Positions 34,557-44,577 are shown, numbered from the stretch's first letter. The stretch: DNA of 64,000 nt from Methylomonas methanica MC09 (GCF_000214665.1 NC_015572.1:4650001-4714000), one strand, 5' to 3'. The notes: generated by a model not told the origin, from the letters alone. Numbers and translations are program-made.

Positions 34557-36923
34557 TCAGTATGGCCAAACCCAGCTATCCGCCGCCGGCAGATCCGCGC
34601 CGTATTCGTAGGCGTAATTACGGCATTCGATCTGCATATCGCGCATTTTTTCTTTGACATGCGCACCCGCCACCTTTAGTGACGGCACCCGGTCGATAGC
34701 GTCGATCACCAAACTAAACCGGTCGATTTCGTTTTGAATCGCCAATTCCAGCGGCGTATTGATACTGCCTTTTTCCTTGTAGCCGCGCACGTGCAGGTTT
34801 TTGTGATTATTGCGCCGGTATGCCAGACGATGGATCAACCAGGGATAGCCGTGAAAATTGAACAGAATCGGCTTGTCCAGCGTAAACAGACTATCGAAAT
34901 CGTTATCAGACAACCCGTGCGGATGCTCGGCAGCAGGAGTCAGTTTGTACAAATCCACGACGTTTACGAACCGTACTTTCAAATCCGGAAAATGCTCCCG
35001 CAACATCACCGTTGCCGCCAAAGCTTCCTTGGTGGGAATATCGCCGGCGCAGGCCATTACCAAATCCGGCTCGACGCCGTTGTCGTTGCTGGCCCATTCC
35101 CAAATGCCTATACCCTTGGTGCAATGCTTGATCGCCGCGTCCATGTCCAGAAACTGCAAGTGTTTTTGTTTGTCGCAGACGATGACGTTGATGTAATCGG
35201 TGCTTTGCAGGCAATGGTCGCTGATCGCCAACAGGGTATTGACGTCGGGTGGCAGGTAAATGCGCGTCACAGCCGGGCTTTTATTCACCACGACATCCAG
35301 AAAGCCGGGATCCTGATGAGTAAAGCCATTGTGATCCTGCCGCCAAACCGTAGAGGTAATCAATAAATTCAATGACGAAATCGGCGCCCGCCAAGCTACG
35401 GCCTTGGACATTTCCAGCCATTTGGCATGCTGATTGAACATCGAATCAATCACATGTACAAACGCTTCGTAAGTCGAAAAGAAACCGTGTCGACCGGTGA
35501 GCAGATAGCCTTCCAGCCAGCCTTCCAAGGTATGTTCCGATAGCATTTCCATAACCCTGCCGTCGACCGCCAATTGACCACCATCGGCATCCTCCGGCAA
35601 ATAATCGGCCAGCCAGGTTTTCTTACTGACTTGATAGATGTCGTCCAGTTTATTGGAAGTATTTTCATCCGGGCCGAATACCCGAAAATTCTGCATGTTT
35701 TCCTGCATGATATCGCGCAAAAACTTGCCTAGCGGCCGAGTATTTTCGGCGCTGGTGGTACCGGGTTTGGTCACTTCGATGCGGTAATTCCGAAAGTCCG
35801 GCATGCACAGCGCTTTGCGCAAACGCCCGCCGTTGGCATGCAGATTGGCGCTCATTCGACGTTGTCCCTGCGGAGCCAGGGCTTTTAGTTCGGGTAACAG
35901 ACTACCGTTAGCGTCGAATAATTCTTCCGGCCGGTAACCGCGCAGCCAGGCTTCCAATTGCGCCAGGTGGGCGGGATTTTCCCGCACACCGCTCAGAGGT
36001 ACTTGATGGGAGCGCCAAAAACCTTCCACTTTGTGGCCGTCGACTTCCCTAGGGCCTGTCCAACCCTTGGGCGAACGCAACACTATCATCGGCCAACGCG
36101 GCCGCACTGCCTTGCCGCTGCCGCGCGCCTCCTGCTGTATCCGACGAATCTCCAATACACAGGCCTCCATGGCATCGGCCATTTTGCCGTGCATCTCCAT
36201 GGGATCACTGCCTTCCACGAAAAACGGCTGCCATCCGTAACCTTTGAACAAGCTTTCCAACTCTTCATGACTGATGCGCGACAGCAACGTGGGGTTGTTT
36301 ATCTTGTAGCCGTTCAAATGTAGGATCGGCAATACCGCCCCATCGCGAATAGGGTTGAGGAATTTATTGGAATGCCAGGAGGTAGCCAGCGGCGCGGTTT
36401 CGGATTCGCCGTCACCGACAACGACGGCAACCAACAAGTCAGGATTGTCGTAGGCGGCACCGAAAGCATGGGAAATGCTGTAGCCCAACTCACCTCCCTC
36501 ATGTATGGATCCCGGCGTTTCCGGCGTGCAATGGCTGCCGATGCCGCCCGGAAAGGAAAATTCTTTAAAGAAGTTCAACAAACCTTCTTCGTCTTCGCTT
36601 TTGTTGGGATAAATCTCGCTGTAAGTCCCTTCCAGATAAACCGGTGCCAAAACTCCCGGCGCGCCATGCCCGGGACCGGCCAGAAAAATGGCATTCAGGT
36701 CGTATCGATTGATCAAGCGGTTCAGATGGATATAGGTAAAGCTCAGACCCGGACTGGCTCCCCAATGCCCCAGCAGGCGTTGCTTGATATGCTCCGGTTT
36801 TAGCGGCTCTTTTAGTAAGGGATTGTCCCGCAAATAAATCATGCCGGCGGCCAGATAATTGCAGGCGCGCCAGTAGGCGTTCAGGACTTCGGTTTCTTGC
36901 ATGGAGAGAGGCGTGTTCGTCAT
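34557..36923 (-). CDS. xfp: Xylulose-5-phosphate/fructose-6-phosphate phosphoketolase
   Basis: 788 residues from ATG 36923 (AGGATG upstream); Met at 36932 is an alternative. It is a thiamine-diphosphate enzyme splitting xylulose-5-P or fructose-6-P with phosphate into acetyl-P plus glyceraldehyde-3-P or erythrose-4-P. Signatures: [19 protein letters not shown] near 82, [11 protein letters not shown] (ThDP-binding GDG) near 172 and [19 protein letters not shown]. In a ribulose-monophosphate methylotroph it offers a direct route to acetyl-CoA. No acetate kinase or phosphotransacetylase gene is adjacent. Confidence 0.95.
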   Translation of the reverse strand: MTNTPLSMQETEVLNAYWRACNYLAAGMIYLRDNPLLKEPLKPEHIKQRLLGHWGASPGLSFTYIHLNRLINRYDLNAIFLAGPGHGAPGVLAPVYLEGTYSEIYPNKSEDEEGLLNFFKEFSFPGGIGSHCTPETPGSIHEGGELGYSISHAFGAAYDNPDLLVAVVVGDGESETAPLATSWHSNKFLNPIRDGAVLPILHLNGYKINNPTLLSRISHEELESLFKGYGWQPFFVEGSDPMEMHGKMADAMEACVLEIRRIQQEARGSGKAVRPRWPMIVLRSPKGWTGPREVDGHKVEGFWRSHQVPLSGVRENPAHLAQLEAWLRGYRPEELFDANGSLLPELKALAPQGQRRMSANLHANGGRLRKALCMPDFRNYRIEVTKPGTTSAENTRPLGKFLRDIMQENMQNFRVFGPDENTSNKLDDIYQVSKKTWLADYLPEDADGGQLAVDGRVMEMLSEHTLEGWLEGYLLTGRHGFFSTYEAFVHVIDSMFNQHAKWLEMSKAVAWRAPISSLNLLITSTVWRQDHNGFTHQDPGFLDVVVNKSPAVTRIYLPPDVNTLLAISDHCLQSTDYINVIVCDKQKHLQFLDMDAAIKHCTKGIGIWEWASNDNGVEPDLVMACAGDIPTKEALAATVMLREHFPDLKVRFVNVVDLYKLTPAAEHPHGLSDNDFDSLFTLDKPILFNFHGYPWLIHRLAYRRNNHKNLHVRGYKEKGSINTPLELAIQNEIDRFSLVIDAIDRVPSLKVAGAHVKEKMRDMQIECRNYAYEYGADLPAADSWVWPY

Positions 36924-37067
36924 AGCAGGCATCCTGGTCGGTAAAACATATACAACTAGCTAACAGCTAGGCTACAGTAAAAAAAGTATGCCGTCACTGT
37001 AGCTTATCCGCTTGTCAATTTGATGAACATTACAAGGTCTTAACCCATCCGTCCAAGCGGCGGACCT

Positions 37068-38204
37068 TTAGTCTTGTTCCGCCGGCTCGGCGGAAACGTT
37101 GCCTTGGTCTGCGCAACTGACGGCACAAAACACCCAGCGGCTGCAGATCAGCATTAACGGCAATGCGACAGCCATCACCCAAAATAAACTTTGCAACGTT
37201 ATTCGGCTGGCGCTGCTATCCCAAATCGTCAGCGAACTGTTAAGGGAAATGTTCGACGGCAACAGAAACGGAAACATAGACACGCTGAACGTCAGCACGG
37301 TCATGGTTACGCAAAGCGCACTGGCAATCATCGCGAAATAAGCTTTGTCCCACTTGGAAAACCCCAGCACGGCAAAGCCGGCCAGAAAAGCCAATACCGG
37401 CACGCACCAAAGCAGGGGTTCGTGTTCGTAATTATCCAGCCATAAGCCCTCGCCCCGTTTGACGAACTTGGCCAAGGGATTGGAAGCGGCGTTCGGCAAA
37501 ATATCGGAACTGATGTGATAACCCTCAAGATGGGTTATCCATAATCCGGCCGCGGCAAACAACACCAAAAAAGCCAAACCGGCCCTTAGTACGATGGCCT
37601 TGGCTTGCGATTGCATCGCCTCCCCGGCTCGTAACTGTAAAAACACGGCACCGTACATTGCCAACAATGCCAGACACACTGCAGCTATTAACAGCGAAAA
37701 CAGATTGAACAACCCGGAAAAATCGCCTAAAAATAAAATGCGCATGTCGCTATCCAAATGAAACGGGATGCCTTTTAACAGATTGCCAACCAATATTCCC
37801 AACAACGCGGCAGGCACCAAGCCGCCGGCCGCCAGTATGTTTTTACCGTAGCGCTGCCACAGGGCGAGGTTGCAGTCGTCCAGAAAATACAGGGCTAATG
37901 GCCGCAACAACAGCATCAACAATATCGGCAACAGTAGCGTATACAAACTCGCCATGGCCACCGCGTATGCAATGGGCCAAGCGGCAAACAGCAGCGCTAC
38001 CAACACGACCAACCAAGCCAGGTTCCCCATACTGGCGGGCGCGATACTATTGATTAAATTCCGGCCATGCCGATCGTCTGTTCCCAGCACGGGCAGCAGC
38101 AGGGTCACACCCAATGTCAGGCCTTCGCATAAGACCAGCATCACCATTATCAGGCCAAGCAATGCCCAGCCAAGTAAGCGTAAACTTTCCAAATCCACCG
38201 GCAT
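37068..38204 (-). CDS. cydB: CydB-like subunit II of a divergent bd-type oxidase
   Basis: 378 residues with 8-9 membrane helices, aligned along its full length with E. coli CydB (NSIAPASMGNLAWLV, FRP-like RPLALYF, GNLLKGIPFHLD, SNPLAKFVKRGEG, MFPFLLPS). However, the E. coli Trp57-Asp58 pair is replaced by Ser58-Met59, and TDGFD near residue 25 is CEGLT here. Asp58 belongs to a proposed proton path in the E. coli enzyme, so coupling may differ. The gene begins 3 bp after the cydA stop. Confidence 0.85.
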   Translation of the reverse strand: MPVDLESLRLLGWALLGLIMVMLVLCEGLTLGVTLLLPVLGTDDRHGRNLINSIAPASMGNLAWLVVLVALLFAAWPIAYAVAMASLYTLLLPILLMLLLRPLALYFLDDCNLALWQRYGKNILAAGGLVPAALLGILVGNLLKGIPFHLDSDMRILFLGDFSGLFNLFSLLIAAVCLALLAMYGAVFLQLRAGEAMQSQAKAIVLRAGLAFLVLFAAAGLWITHLEGYHISSDILPNAASNPLAKFVKRGEGLWLDNYEHEPLLWCVPVLAFLAGFAVLGFSKWDKAYFAMIASALCVTMTVLTFSVSMFPFLLPSNISLNSSLTIWDSSASRITLQSLFWVMAVALPLMLICSRWVFCAVSCADQGNVSAEPAEQD

Positions 38205-38207
38205 CCC

Positions 38208-39599
38208 TTAAACTCCCGACTGACTAACGTTACGGTTTAGCACGGTTTGCCTTAGCAAATACAGCCCTACCACCAACAAAATACTGTAAGCCAGGGCATA
38301 GGCTAGCGCACTGACGACCAGTTCCGACACAGACAAAGACGATATACCCATAAAAGTCGGCAACACGCCGGCAATTGCCCAGGGCTGTTTCCCGGCCTCG
38401 GCGACAAACCACCCGGCAATGCAGGCCAGCCAGGGTATGGGCGCCAAATAAACACTCGTCTCTACCAACCAGACCGGTAAAGCATTTGCAACAAGGCTAT
38501 AAAACCCGGCCAATATAAACCAGAGCAAACACAGCACTCCCGCTGCGATCATGAAACGATAGCCCCAACACAGCAAGTCCGGATAGGCCGGCAATGCCGA
38601 TTGAGCGGCTTGGCTAATGTGCTTGTCCTGGGCATCCAATATGGTTTTATGAAAAGGCGTTAACAACATGGCATAGCCCAGATCGGCTTTATGCTCTTCA
38701 AATTCCGCTAACAATTGCGGGTCTTTTTTATCGTCGCGCAGCTCTTGCAACAACGTGTAAGCCGTGATTCCGCTGCGGATGCGTGTTTCGATTTCGGGCA
38801 ACAGGCTGGAAACGGGACGCCCCTGCATAGCCGCCAGCTTCGCCCGCTGGGTCAGCTGTTCCGAATCCGGTGTTGCATCGCCTATACCGACGGTGACGCC
38901 CAACATGACCACGCCGATAGCAGCCGCCCAATTGAAACTCCGCAAAGCTATTGGATCCTGCGGCTGTTTGCGCAACCAATAGCCACTAATGCCCATTATG
39001 GTGGCCATGGCGGTTACATAACAAGCCGCCACAGTGTGCACATATTTGGCCAACGCGGCGGGGTTGGCGATAAGTAAGCCCAAATCGGTCAGTTCCATCC
39101 GATAAGACTGATAGTTAAAGCTCGCGGCAACCGGATTTTGCGTCCAACCATTGGCCAGCAACACCCAAAACGCGGAAACATTGAGGGCTAGCGCCATCAG
39201 CCAGGTCAGCAGCAAATGCTGCTTTTGACCCATTTTTTCCAAGCCGAACCAATACGGCCCGAACAATACGGCCGCCAGAAAGAAACCGGTGAATGCTTCA
39301 ATAGCCAGAGGTAGTGCGAATATATCGCCGACATAATGCGAAAAATACGAGCCGGTCATGCCAAACTGAAATACCACAACTATTCGGGTTGCTACGGCCA
39401 ACACAAAATTAATCGTGAATATTTTGCCCCAGAACCGGGCCATGGTTTTGTATACCGGCTGCCCCGTGACGGCGTACGTCGACTCCAACAATGCCAAAAA
39501 TACAGCCAACCCCAAAGTCAACGGGATGAATAAAAAATGCAGCATCGCGGTTATCGCAAACTGCCAGCGCGATAATTCGATAACGGTTTCCGAAATCAT
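38208..39599 (-). CDS. cydA: CydA-like subunit I of a divergent bd-type oxidase
   Basis: 463 residues, shorter than E. coli CydA (522) mainly because the Q-loop is cut. Kept: His21 (E. coli His19), Glu101 (Glu99), His188 (His186), Met350 (Met393) and Glu401 (Glu445), so all main haem ligands appear present. Changed: Glu107 is Ala109, the Q-loop Glu257 is Gln259, and GRQPW is GKQPW (Lys404). The protein should still bind haems, but quinol oxidation and proton delivery may differ. E. coli numbering is from memory. It forms an operon with cydB; AAGGGG precedes the ATG. Confidence 0.86.
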   Translation of the reverse strand: MISETVIELSRWQFAITAMLHFLFIPLTLGLAVFLALLESTYAVTGQPVYKTMARFWGKIFTINFVLAVATRIVVVFQFGMTGSYFSHYVGDIFALPLAIEAFTGFFLAAVLFGPYWFGLEKMGQKQHLLLTWLMALALNVSAFWVLLANGWTQNPVAASFNYQSYRMELTDLGLLIANPAALAKYVHTVAACYVTAMATIMGISGYWLRKQPQDPIALRSFNWAAAIGVVMLGVTVGIGDATPDSEQLTQRAKLAAMQGRPVSSLLPEIETRIRSGITAYTLLQELRDDKKDPQLLAEFEEHKADLGYAMLLTPFHKTILDAQDKHISQAAQSALPAYPDLLCWGYRFMIAAGVLCLLWFILAGFYSLVANALPVWLVETSVYLAPIPWLACIAGWFVAEAGKQPWAIAGVLPTFMGISSLSVSELVVSALAYALAYSILLVVGLYLLRQTVLNRNVSQSGV

Positions 39600-39633
39600 T
39601 CCAGCCCCTTAGTTACTGTTTCAAGTGGCGGCA

Positions 39634-39639
39634 ATTATA
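39634..39639 (-). promoter_or_regulatory. -10 element (TATAAT) upstream of cydAB
   Basis: A perfect TATAAT on the minus strand lies 35 nt before the cydA ATG. At the -35 spacing the sequence is GCCGGC-like, not TTGACA. Two copies of GCCGGCGATT (read on the plus strand, about 39657 and 39675) surround it. Activator-dependent transcription is a possible reading. Confidence 0.4.
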
Positions 39640-39705
39640 GTGACATCGGTTTGGTTGCCGGCGATTTTTTACGGCCGGCGATTACAGAAAAAATACGGCT
39701 GCGGA

Positions 39706-40980
39706 TTAGCAGGCGCGCAAGGCAGGAAACAGACAGCGGAAACGACTCCCCTTACCCTGCTGGCTCTCCACTTCCAGCTTGGCATCATGCCGAACCAATA
39801 CATGTTTGACGATGGCCAAGCCCAACCCGGTTCCCACCACTTTGTGATTGCGTTTGACCTCGGCGCGATAAAACCGCTCGGTAATACGGGGAATATCCGC
39901 CGAAGCAATGCCTTCGCCAAAGTCCTCGACGTCCAGGTATAGCACTCCATCGGTCTTTTGATGCCAACCAACTTTGACCGGCGATGTTGCCGGCGAATAT
40001 TTCAAGGCATTAACCAGCAAATTGGTGAAGGCGCTTTGCAGCTCCTGGCTGTCGCCTTTCAGATTACTCTCGGTGGTAATGGTCAATTCTATCCGTCGCT
40101 CATCTTTTTCCAACAAGTCGCTTTCGTGGCAGATCTGCTCCAATAAGTCGCGCATCGTCACACATTCGAATTTCTTCGCTTTGGTTTCCAACTTGGCCAG
40201 CATCAATAGATCATCGATGAGATGTTGCATGCGCTCGGTTTGAGTGGCCATGCTTTCGAACGAGCGGGCCAACCCCTTGGGCACATCGTCCATGTCCAAC
40301 AAGGTTTCCAGATAACCTTTTAAAACGGTTAACGGCGTGCGCAATTCGTGCGATACATTCGCCACAAAGTCTGTCCGCATCCGCTCCATGTTTTTTATCT
40401 GCGTCACATCTTGTGCCAATAGCAGGCGCAAGCCGGCCCCATAGGGCACGATGCTGATTTGCAGAATAATGCTGTCGTTAACAGGCGAGGTGATACAGAT
40501 TTTTTGCTGATAATCCTGAGACTTCAGAAACTGCACGAACTGGGGCGCCCGGATAAGATTCGGAATGCGTTGACCTTTGTCGGATCGTTTCAAGCCCAGC
40601 ACTTCACGGGCCGCTTTGTTGGTCCATTCAATCTCGGCATATTCGCCTAACACCACGGCTGCGTCCGGCAACGCATTGGTCGAAGTGCGGAACTGGTCTA
40701 TCATCCGACTGAGTTTTTTCTTACGCTTTTTGTCGGTTTTTTTGATCTTCCAAAGATGGTAATAAATATCGGCCCAGATACCTTTACGGTCGCGGTAATC
40801 TCTGAACGCACCCCGGCTCAACCAGCTTTCCAGTTCATTGATTGCTATTGTTTGCTTTATCAATAACAGCACACTAATGCACAGCAGCATCAGGCTCAAA
40901 TGTCCGATAAAATAACTTAGCAGTAACGCCGGTAAAACGAGGGCAATAACAATCTTGATTTCTCTTTGCCATCGATCCAT
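39706..40980 (-). CDS. phoR: Phosphate-regulon sensor histidine kinase PhoR
   Basis: 424 residues. Two N-terminal membrane helices (about 9-45), a basic linker, a PAS domain (about 95-190), then the HisKA domain with phospho-acceptor His in FVANVSHELRTPLT near 215. The HATPase domain follows (NLLVNALKYS, DFGEGI, GTGLGLAIVKH). It senses phosphate through PstSCAB-PhoU and phosphorylates PhoB. The gene starts 5 bp after phoB. Length and layout match gammaproteobacterial PhoR. Confidence 0.93.
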   Translation of the reverse strand: MDRWQREIKIVIALVLPALLLSYFIGHLSLMLLCISVLLLIKQTIAINELESWLSRGAFRDYRDRKGIWADIYYHLWKIKKTDKKRKKKLSRMIDQFRTSTNALPDAAVVLGEYAEIEWTNKAAREVLGLKRSDKGQRIPNLIRAPQFVQFLKSQDYQQKICITSPVNDSIILQISIVPYGAGLRLLLAQDVTQIKNMERMRTDFVANVSHELRTPLTVLKGYLETLLDMDDVPKGLARSFESMATQTERMQHLIDDLLMLAKLETKAKKFECVTMRDLLEQICHESDLLEKDERRIELTITTESNLKGDSQELQSAFTNLLVNALKYSPATSPVKVGWHQKTDGVLYLDVEDFGEGIASADIPRITERFYRAEVKRNHKVVGTGLGLAIVKHVLVRHDAKLEVESQQGKGSRFRCLFPALRAC

Positions 40981-40985
40981 TTATC

Positions 40986-41684
40986 TCAACCTGCCATGGA
41001 AAAACGGTAGCCGAAACCACGCACGGTTTGAATCAAATCTTCCCGATCGAACTCAGCTAATAATTTACGCAAACGGCGGATATGTACGTCCACGGTGCGC
41101 TCTTCGATATAGACACTGCGCCCCCAGACTTGGTCCAGCAAATGAGTTCGGCTATACACCTTGTCCGGATGCGTCATAAAAAACTGCATCAATCTGAATT
41201 CGGTGGGGCTGACATCCAGGGTTTTACCGCTGATAGTGAGCCTGTGCTGCTCGGCATCCAGCGTCAGATCGCCGACACTCAATTGCCCGGACTCACTGAG
41301 TTTGCCGCTACGCCGCATCACGGCTTTAATCCGGGCAATCAGCTCCTTGGGGGAAAAAGGCTTGGTAATGTAATCATCCGCACCAATTTCCAATCCGCGA
41401 ATTTTATCCTCTTCTTCGCCTCGGGCAGTGAGCAATATGATGGGCAAATCCTTAAAGCCGGGCTCCCGTTTCAGGCGTCTGGCTAATTCAACGCCGCTGA
41501 TGCCGGGCAGCATCCAATCCAATACCAATAAATCGACTCGATTTTCCGCCAATGACTGCAAGGCATCTTCCGCGCTGGCAGCCGCCGTCACCTGAAAGTC
41601 GGCCTGCTCCAGTACCATCACCAACATTTCCCTAATGGCGTCTTCATCTTCCACAACCAGGATATTTAAATTCGACATAATCAT
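40986..41684 (-). CDS. phoB: Phosphate-regulon response regulator PhoB
   Basis: 232 residues; Met3 (41678) is an alternative start. Receiver domain 5-120 with the acidic pocket EDED, phospho-acceptor Asp in LLVLDWMLPG near 56, and Lys in ITKPFSPKEL. The winged-helix OmpR-type DNA-binding domain is at 130-232 (RLMQFFMTHPDKVYSR, ERTVDVHIRRLR, IQTVRGFGYRF). It activates pho genes during phosphate starvation. Together with phoR it forms a two-gene operon with a candidate Pho box upstream. Confidence 0.94.
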   Translation of the reverse strand: MIMSNLNILVVEDEDAIREMLVMVLEQADFQVTAAASAEDALQSLAENRVDLLVLDWMLPGISGVELARRLKREPGFKDLPIILLTARGEEEDKIRGLEIGADDYITKPFSPKELIARIKAVMRRSGKLSESGQLSVGDLTLDAEQHRLTISGKTLDVSPTEFRLMQFFMTHPDKVYSRTHLLDQVWGRSVYIEERTVDVHIRRLRKLLAEFDREDLIQTVRGFGYRFSMAG

Positions 41685-41727
41685 TTTACGTTTTAGCCTA
41701 ATTAACCTGGAAATTTAACAATGCCAT

Positions 41728-41745
41728 ATTACCCTTTTATGACAA
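41728..41745 (-). promoter_or_regulatory. Candidate Pho box upstream of phoB
   Basis: On the minus strand TTGTCAT is followed by a 4-nt A spacer and GGGTAAT, 44 nt before the phoB ATG. The first half matches the PhoB repeat CTGTCAT at 6 of 7 positions, the second at 4 of 7. The spacing fits, so autoregulation is plausible but not proven. Confidence 0.4.
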
Positions 41746-41809
41746 ACACCCTGCTTACCGCAAATTGAACATTGCGGCCCTAACAAAATTAGTAATCTAT
41801 AGGCTCCGG

Positions 41810-42346
41810 CTAACGCATTCCAGTCAAATCCGCAATCGCGTCCACGACCATCCCGGAACCAATCGTTATCATCAATATGTCCGAGGCCACTCGAACATAA
41901 CGATAACCCGCTGGCGGATAACCTATTCGACTAATAACCCTGTCAGGCAAATCATAAAAAACCACGTCGCGCGGCAAAGGTCGCCCCATCTCCCAGCGCT
42001 TTGCCTGTCCTGGCGGTAAACAGCCATTATGCTTCTTGGCTAACCCGGGAGGACAATGGCCGGAACTGAATTCATTGGCATAATATTCACGGATAGTGGT
42101 GCGCTGATGCTCTTGAAAGCCACCCTGCGGATGATATTGATCCTGGAAGTTCCGCGGGCGAGAATGGTATGACTCTTGGTCATGCCGATAGTCATCGTGC
42201 TTTTCATGCTGCTTAGATTGATTCGCTTTCTGCTTGTGCCCACCACCGGCATGAGCGGGCTTTTCTGCCAAAGCCGGCCCTGCAACCATTGATAAAGTAA
42301 ACAGACCTATTAGAAAACTGCGTAAGGGCATTTTGAATTTCGCCAT
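41810..42346 (-). CDS. RcnB/CigR-like secreted or periplasmic protein
   Basis: 178 residues from ATG 42346, preceded by GGAG 6 nt upstream; the frame extends upstream to 42385. A signal peptide ends at about PALA. A His-, Lys- and Gln-rich segment (KPAHAGGGHKQKANQSKQHE) follows. The conserved part CPPGLAKKHNGCLPPGQAKRW, then RPLPRDVVFYDLP, then YRYVRVASDILMITIGSGMVVDAI matches the RcnB/CigR family. The final hydrophobic stretch is likely a membrane helix. RcnB in E. coli affects metal export; the role here is unknown. The His-rich region could bind metal. Confidence 0.75.
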   Translation of the reverse strand: MAKFKMPLRSFLIGLFTLSMVAGPALAEKPAHAGGGHKQKANQSKQHEKHDDYRHDQESYHSRPRNFQDQYHPQGGFQEHQRTTIREYYANEFSSGHCPPGLAKKHNGCLPPGQAKRWEMGRPLPRDVVFYDLPDRVISRIGYPPAGYRYVRVASDILMITIGSGMVVDAIADLTGMR

Positions 42347-42531
42347 AGTAAGCTCCAAACTCACATTAAAACGAAAGCCTAACATTAATTGCGAATATTC
42401 CAGCGATATTTATAGCGCTATGGTTTAACTGATGTCCCGGATATCAGCCCGGTTCACTACCATGCGATACTGAACCGGACATATTGACGACCATCCTAAA
42501 GCCATTACCACTTTAATTTGGGTGAAATCGA

Positions 42532-44397
42532 CTACTGGGCTGCGCGAATACGAATATCGGCATCGGCCTGCAATTGATTTAATACCGCTTCGAATTGCGC
42601 CCGGCCAAACGCAGTCGCCATATTTTTTTCGATCAGCGCCTGTTTGGCTTTGTCTGCTTCCGTCATTTCACCTTCAGTGACACGATTAACACTGGCCACT
42701 ATCTTGCCACCGTTCGGTTCATCGATGACAACGATGCTGGGCTGATTTGCCTGTGGCTTGGCCGCGCGAAAAATGGCTTGATTGACAAGCGGTTCAATAT
42801 CGGTACTTGTACGCGCCAAGCCATCCAGTTTTTTTACCGATAACTTTGCTGCCTGCGCGACTTCGGTGATTGATTTACCTGCCGACAATTCATCTTTGAG
42901 TTTATTGGCTGTTTCGGCCGTTTGTTGTCGCGCCCGTTCTTTTTGCAACGCAGCGATCACCTCGGTTTTGACATCCTGCAATTCTTTATTCGCCGCCGGC
43001 ACATGCGCTTTCATCCGCAATACCACCAATTTATCGCTGCCTACCTCAACCGGCTCACTATTCATACCTTTCAGCACATCTTCGGAAAAGGCGGCCAAAC
43101 GAACTTTTTCATCCGAGGCAACACCTTCTCCGGAACCCCGGGTAAATAACGGCGTTTCCTTGACGCTATCCCCCAACAAGGCGGCCGCCGCATCCAAACT
43201 ATCCGGATTTTCGTAACTGACTTCGCTGAGTTTCTCGCCCAACTCACCAAATTTACTTTCGGCTTGGGATTTTTTATAAGCCTTGGCCAGCTCAGGTTTA
43301 ACCGCTTCGTAAGATTTAACCTCGCCCGGAACCAACTCGGTCACTTTAATCAGATGATAACCAAAAGCCGATTTCACCGGCTCGGAAACTTCATCCAACT
43401 TTAACTGGCTGGCCGCGTCTTCGAAGGCCTTTTCCATGACACCCACATTAAACAGCCCCAAGTCGCCACCGTTTTTGGCGGAAAGCTTGTCGTCCGAGAG
43501 CTCCTTGGCCAAAGTAGCAAAATCTTTAGTCGCCAACTCTTGTTTGGCTTTTAAGGCTTTTTGTAAAGCTTGCTCTTCACTTGCGGCGTCTTTGTCGAAT
43601 GCAAATAGGATATGACTGATTTTGCGCCGTTCAGGGGTGCTGAATTGCGCTTTTTGCTCGTCATAATACGCTTTCAACTGATCTTCCGTGGCGTCTACAT
43701 CGTTCGCCAGCGCATCCAGGCTTAATTCAACATACTGGATAGAAACCTGCTCCGGCGTTTGGTAGGCATCTTGATGCTGCTGGTAGTACGCTGTAATGTC
43801 TTCTTCGGATGGCGCCTGATTTGAGACTAATAACGGCACCGGAATATATTCCACATCCCGCTTTTGATTTTGAATTTTATAAAACGCCGTTACTTCGGCC
43901 GGCGTCACGAAACCACTATCCACGATAGCCCGTTGCACTTGCTCCATCATCAACGCTTTTTTGATCCGGCCGACAAACTCTTCGGAAGACATGCCTTGCG
44001 AACCCAATAAGGCTTGATATTGGGTTTTGTCGAATTTGCCGTCTTTTTGAAAATATTCCAACGATTGAATGAAGTCCCTAGCGGCGTCATCCGTGACAAT
44101 CAGCTTTTGCTCCTGCGCATATTGCAACAAAACTTCATCCCGAATCAATTTCTGCAAGGCCTGTTTTTTCAGCGTGTCTTCATCGAATTTCATCCCTGCT
44201 AAATTTTGAGCAAACTGCTGATAAGCCTGGTTCACATCGCGTTGAAAAAACTCCTTGTCGCCCACGGTAATTTCAGGTGTCTCCTTGCCGCCGCCCAAAT
44301 AATTCTGGATACCCCACAAGCCAAAAAGCACGCAAATCAGCACTAAAATGATCGACGCAAAAACACCTTGCACCTTTTCTCTAATCTCTAATAGCAT
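42532..44397 (-). CDS. ppiD: PpiD-type periplasmic folding chaperone/PPIase
   Basis: 621 residues, close to E. coli PpiD (623). One N-terminal membrane helix (about 15-35, VFASIILVLICVLFGLWGIQ) anchors a SurA-like N-terminal chaperone domain. A parvulin domain follows at about 260-360 (KISHILFAFDKDA, GGDLGLFNVGVM, FGYHLIKVTE), then a C-terminal parvulin-like domain. It helps newly exported proteins fold at the Sec translocon. It follows hupB and lon in the usual gammaproteobacterial order, here separated by two tRNA genes and a terminator. Confidence 0.9.
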   Translation of the reverse strand: MLLEIREKVQGVFASIILVLICVLFGLWGIQNYLGGGKETPEITVGDKEFFQRDVNQAYQQFAQNLAGMKFDEDTLKKQALQKLIRDEVLLQYAQEQKLIVTDDAARDFIQSLEYFQKDGKFDKTQYQALLGSQGMSSEEFVGRIKKALMMEQVQRAIVDSGFVTPAEVTAFYKIQNQKRDVEYIPVPLLVSNQAPSEEDITAYYQQHQDAYQTPEQVSIQYVELSLDALANDVDATEDQLKAYYDEQKAQFSTPERRKISHILFAFDKDAASEEQALQKALKAKQELATKDFATLAKELSDDKLSAKNGGDLGLFNVGVMEKAFEDAASQLKLDEVSEPVKSAFGYHLIKVTELVPGEVKSYEAVKPELAKAYKKSQAESKFGELGEKLSEVSYENPDSLDAAAALLGDSVKETPLFTRGSGEGVASDEKVRLAAFSEDVLKGMNSEPVEVGSDKLVVLRMKAHVPAANKELQDVKTEVIAALQKERARQQTAETANKLKDELSAGKSITEVAQAAKLSVKKLDGLARTSTDIEPLVNQAIFRAAKPQANQPSIVVIDEPNGGKIVASVNRVTEGEMTEADKAKQALIEKNMATAFGRAQFEAVLNQLQADADIRIRAAQ

Positions 44398-44454
44398 AAG
44401 CTCTGTCCTTAAACAGCATTTAGCCCGACATTTCAGGCCTTAAAATTAATACGC

Positions 44455-44488
44455 AAAAAAAAACCTCGAACCATTCGGCCCGAGGTTT
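44455..44488 (-). terminator. Rho-independent terminator after tRNA-Asp
   Basis: On the minus strand AAACCTCG pairs with CGAGGTTT across a 12-nt loop and is followed by a long run of T. It ends the tRNA-Val/tRNA-Asp transcript and separates it from ppiD. Confidence 0.88.
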
Positions 44489-44494
44489 CTGTTT

Positions 44495-44571
44495 TGGCGG
44501 AGCGGACGGGGCTCGAACCCGCGACCCCCGGCGTGACAGGCCGGTATTCTAACCAACTGAACTACCGCTCC
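44495..44571 (-). tRNA. tRNA-Asp (GTC)
   Basis: 77 nt including an encoded CCA. Acceptor GGAGCGG pairs with CCGCTCC, D-arm GTTC...GAAT, anticodon loop CTGTCAC with GTC, T-arm GGGTTCGAGCCCC. Anticodon GTC reads GAC and GAU. Confidence 0.96.
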
Positions 44572-44577
44572 TAAGTC

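Noticed and set aside
34734..35366. 210-codon plus-strand frame inside phosphoketolase
   Set aside because: Antisense shadow of a highly conserved enzyme; no start signal.
36933..37067. Possible cydX-type small subunit gene after cydB
   Set aside because: No short frame with a ribosome-binding site and single helix was seen; the region holds only a CTACAGT/ACTGTAG inverted repeat.
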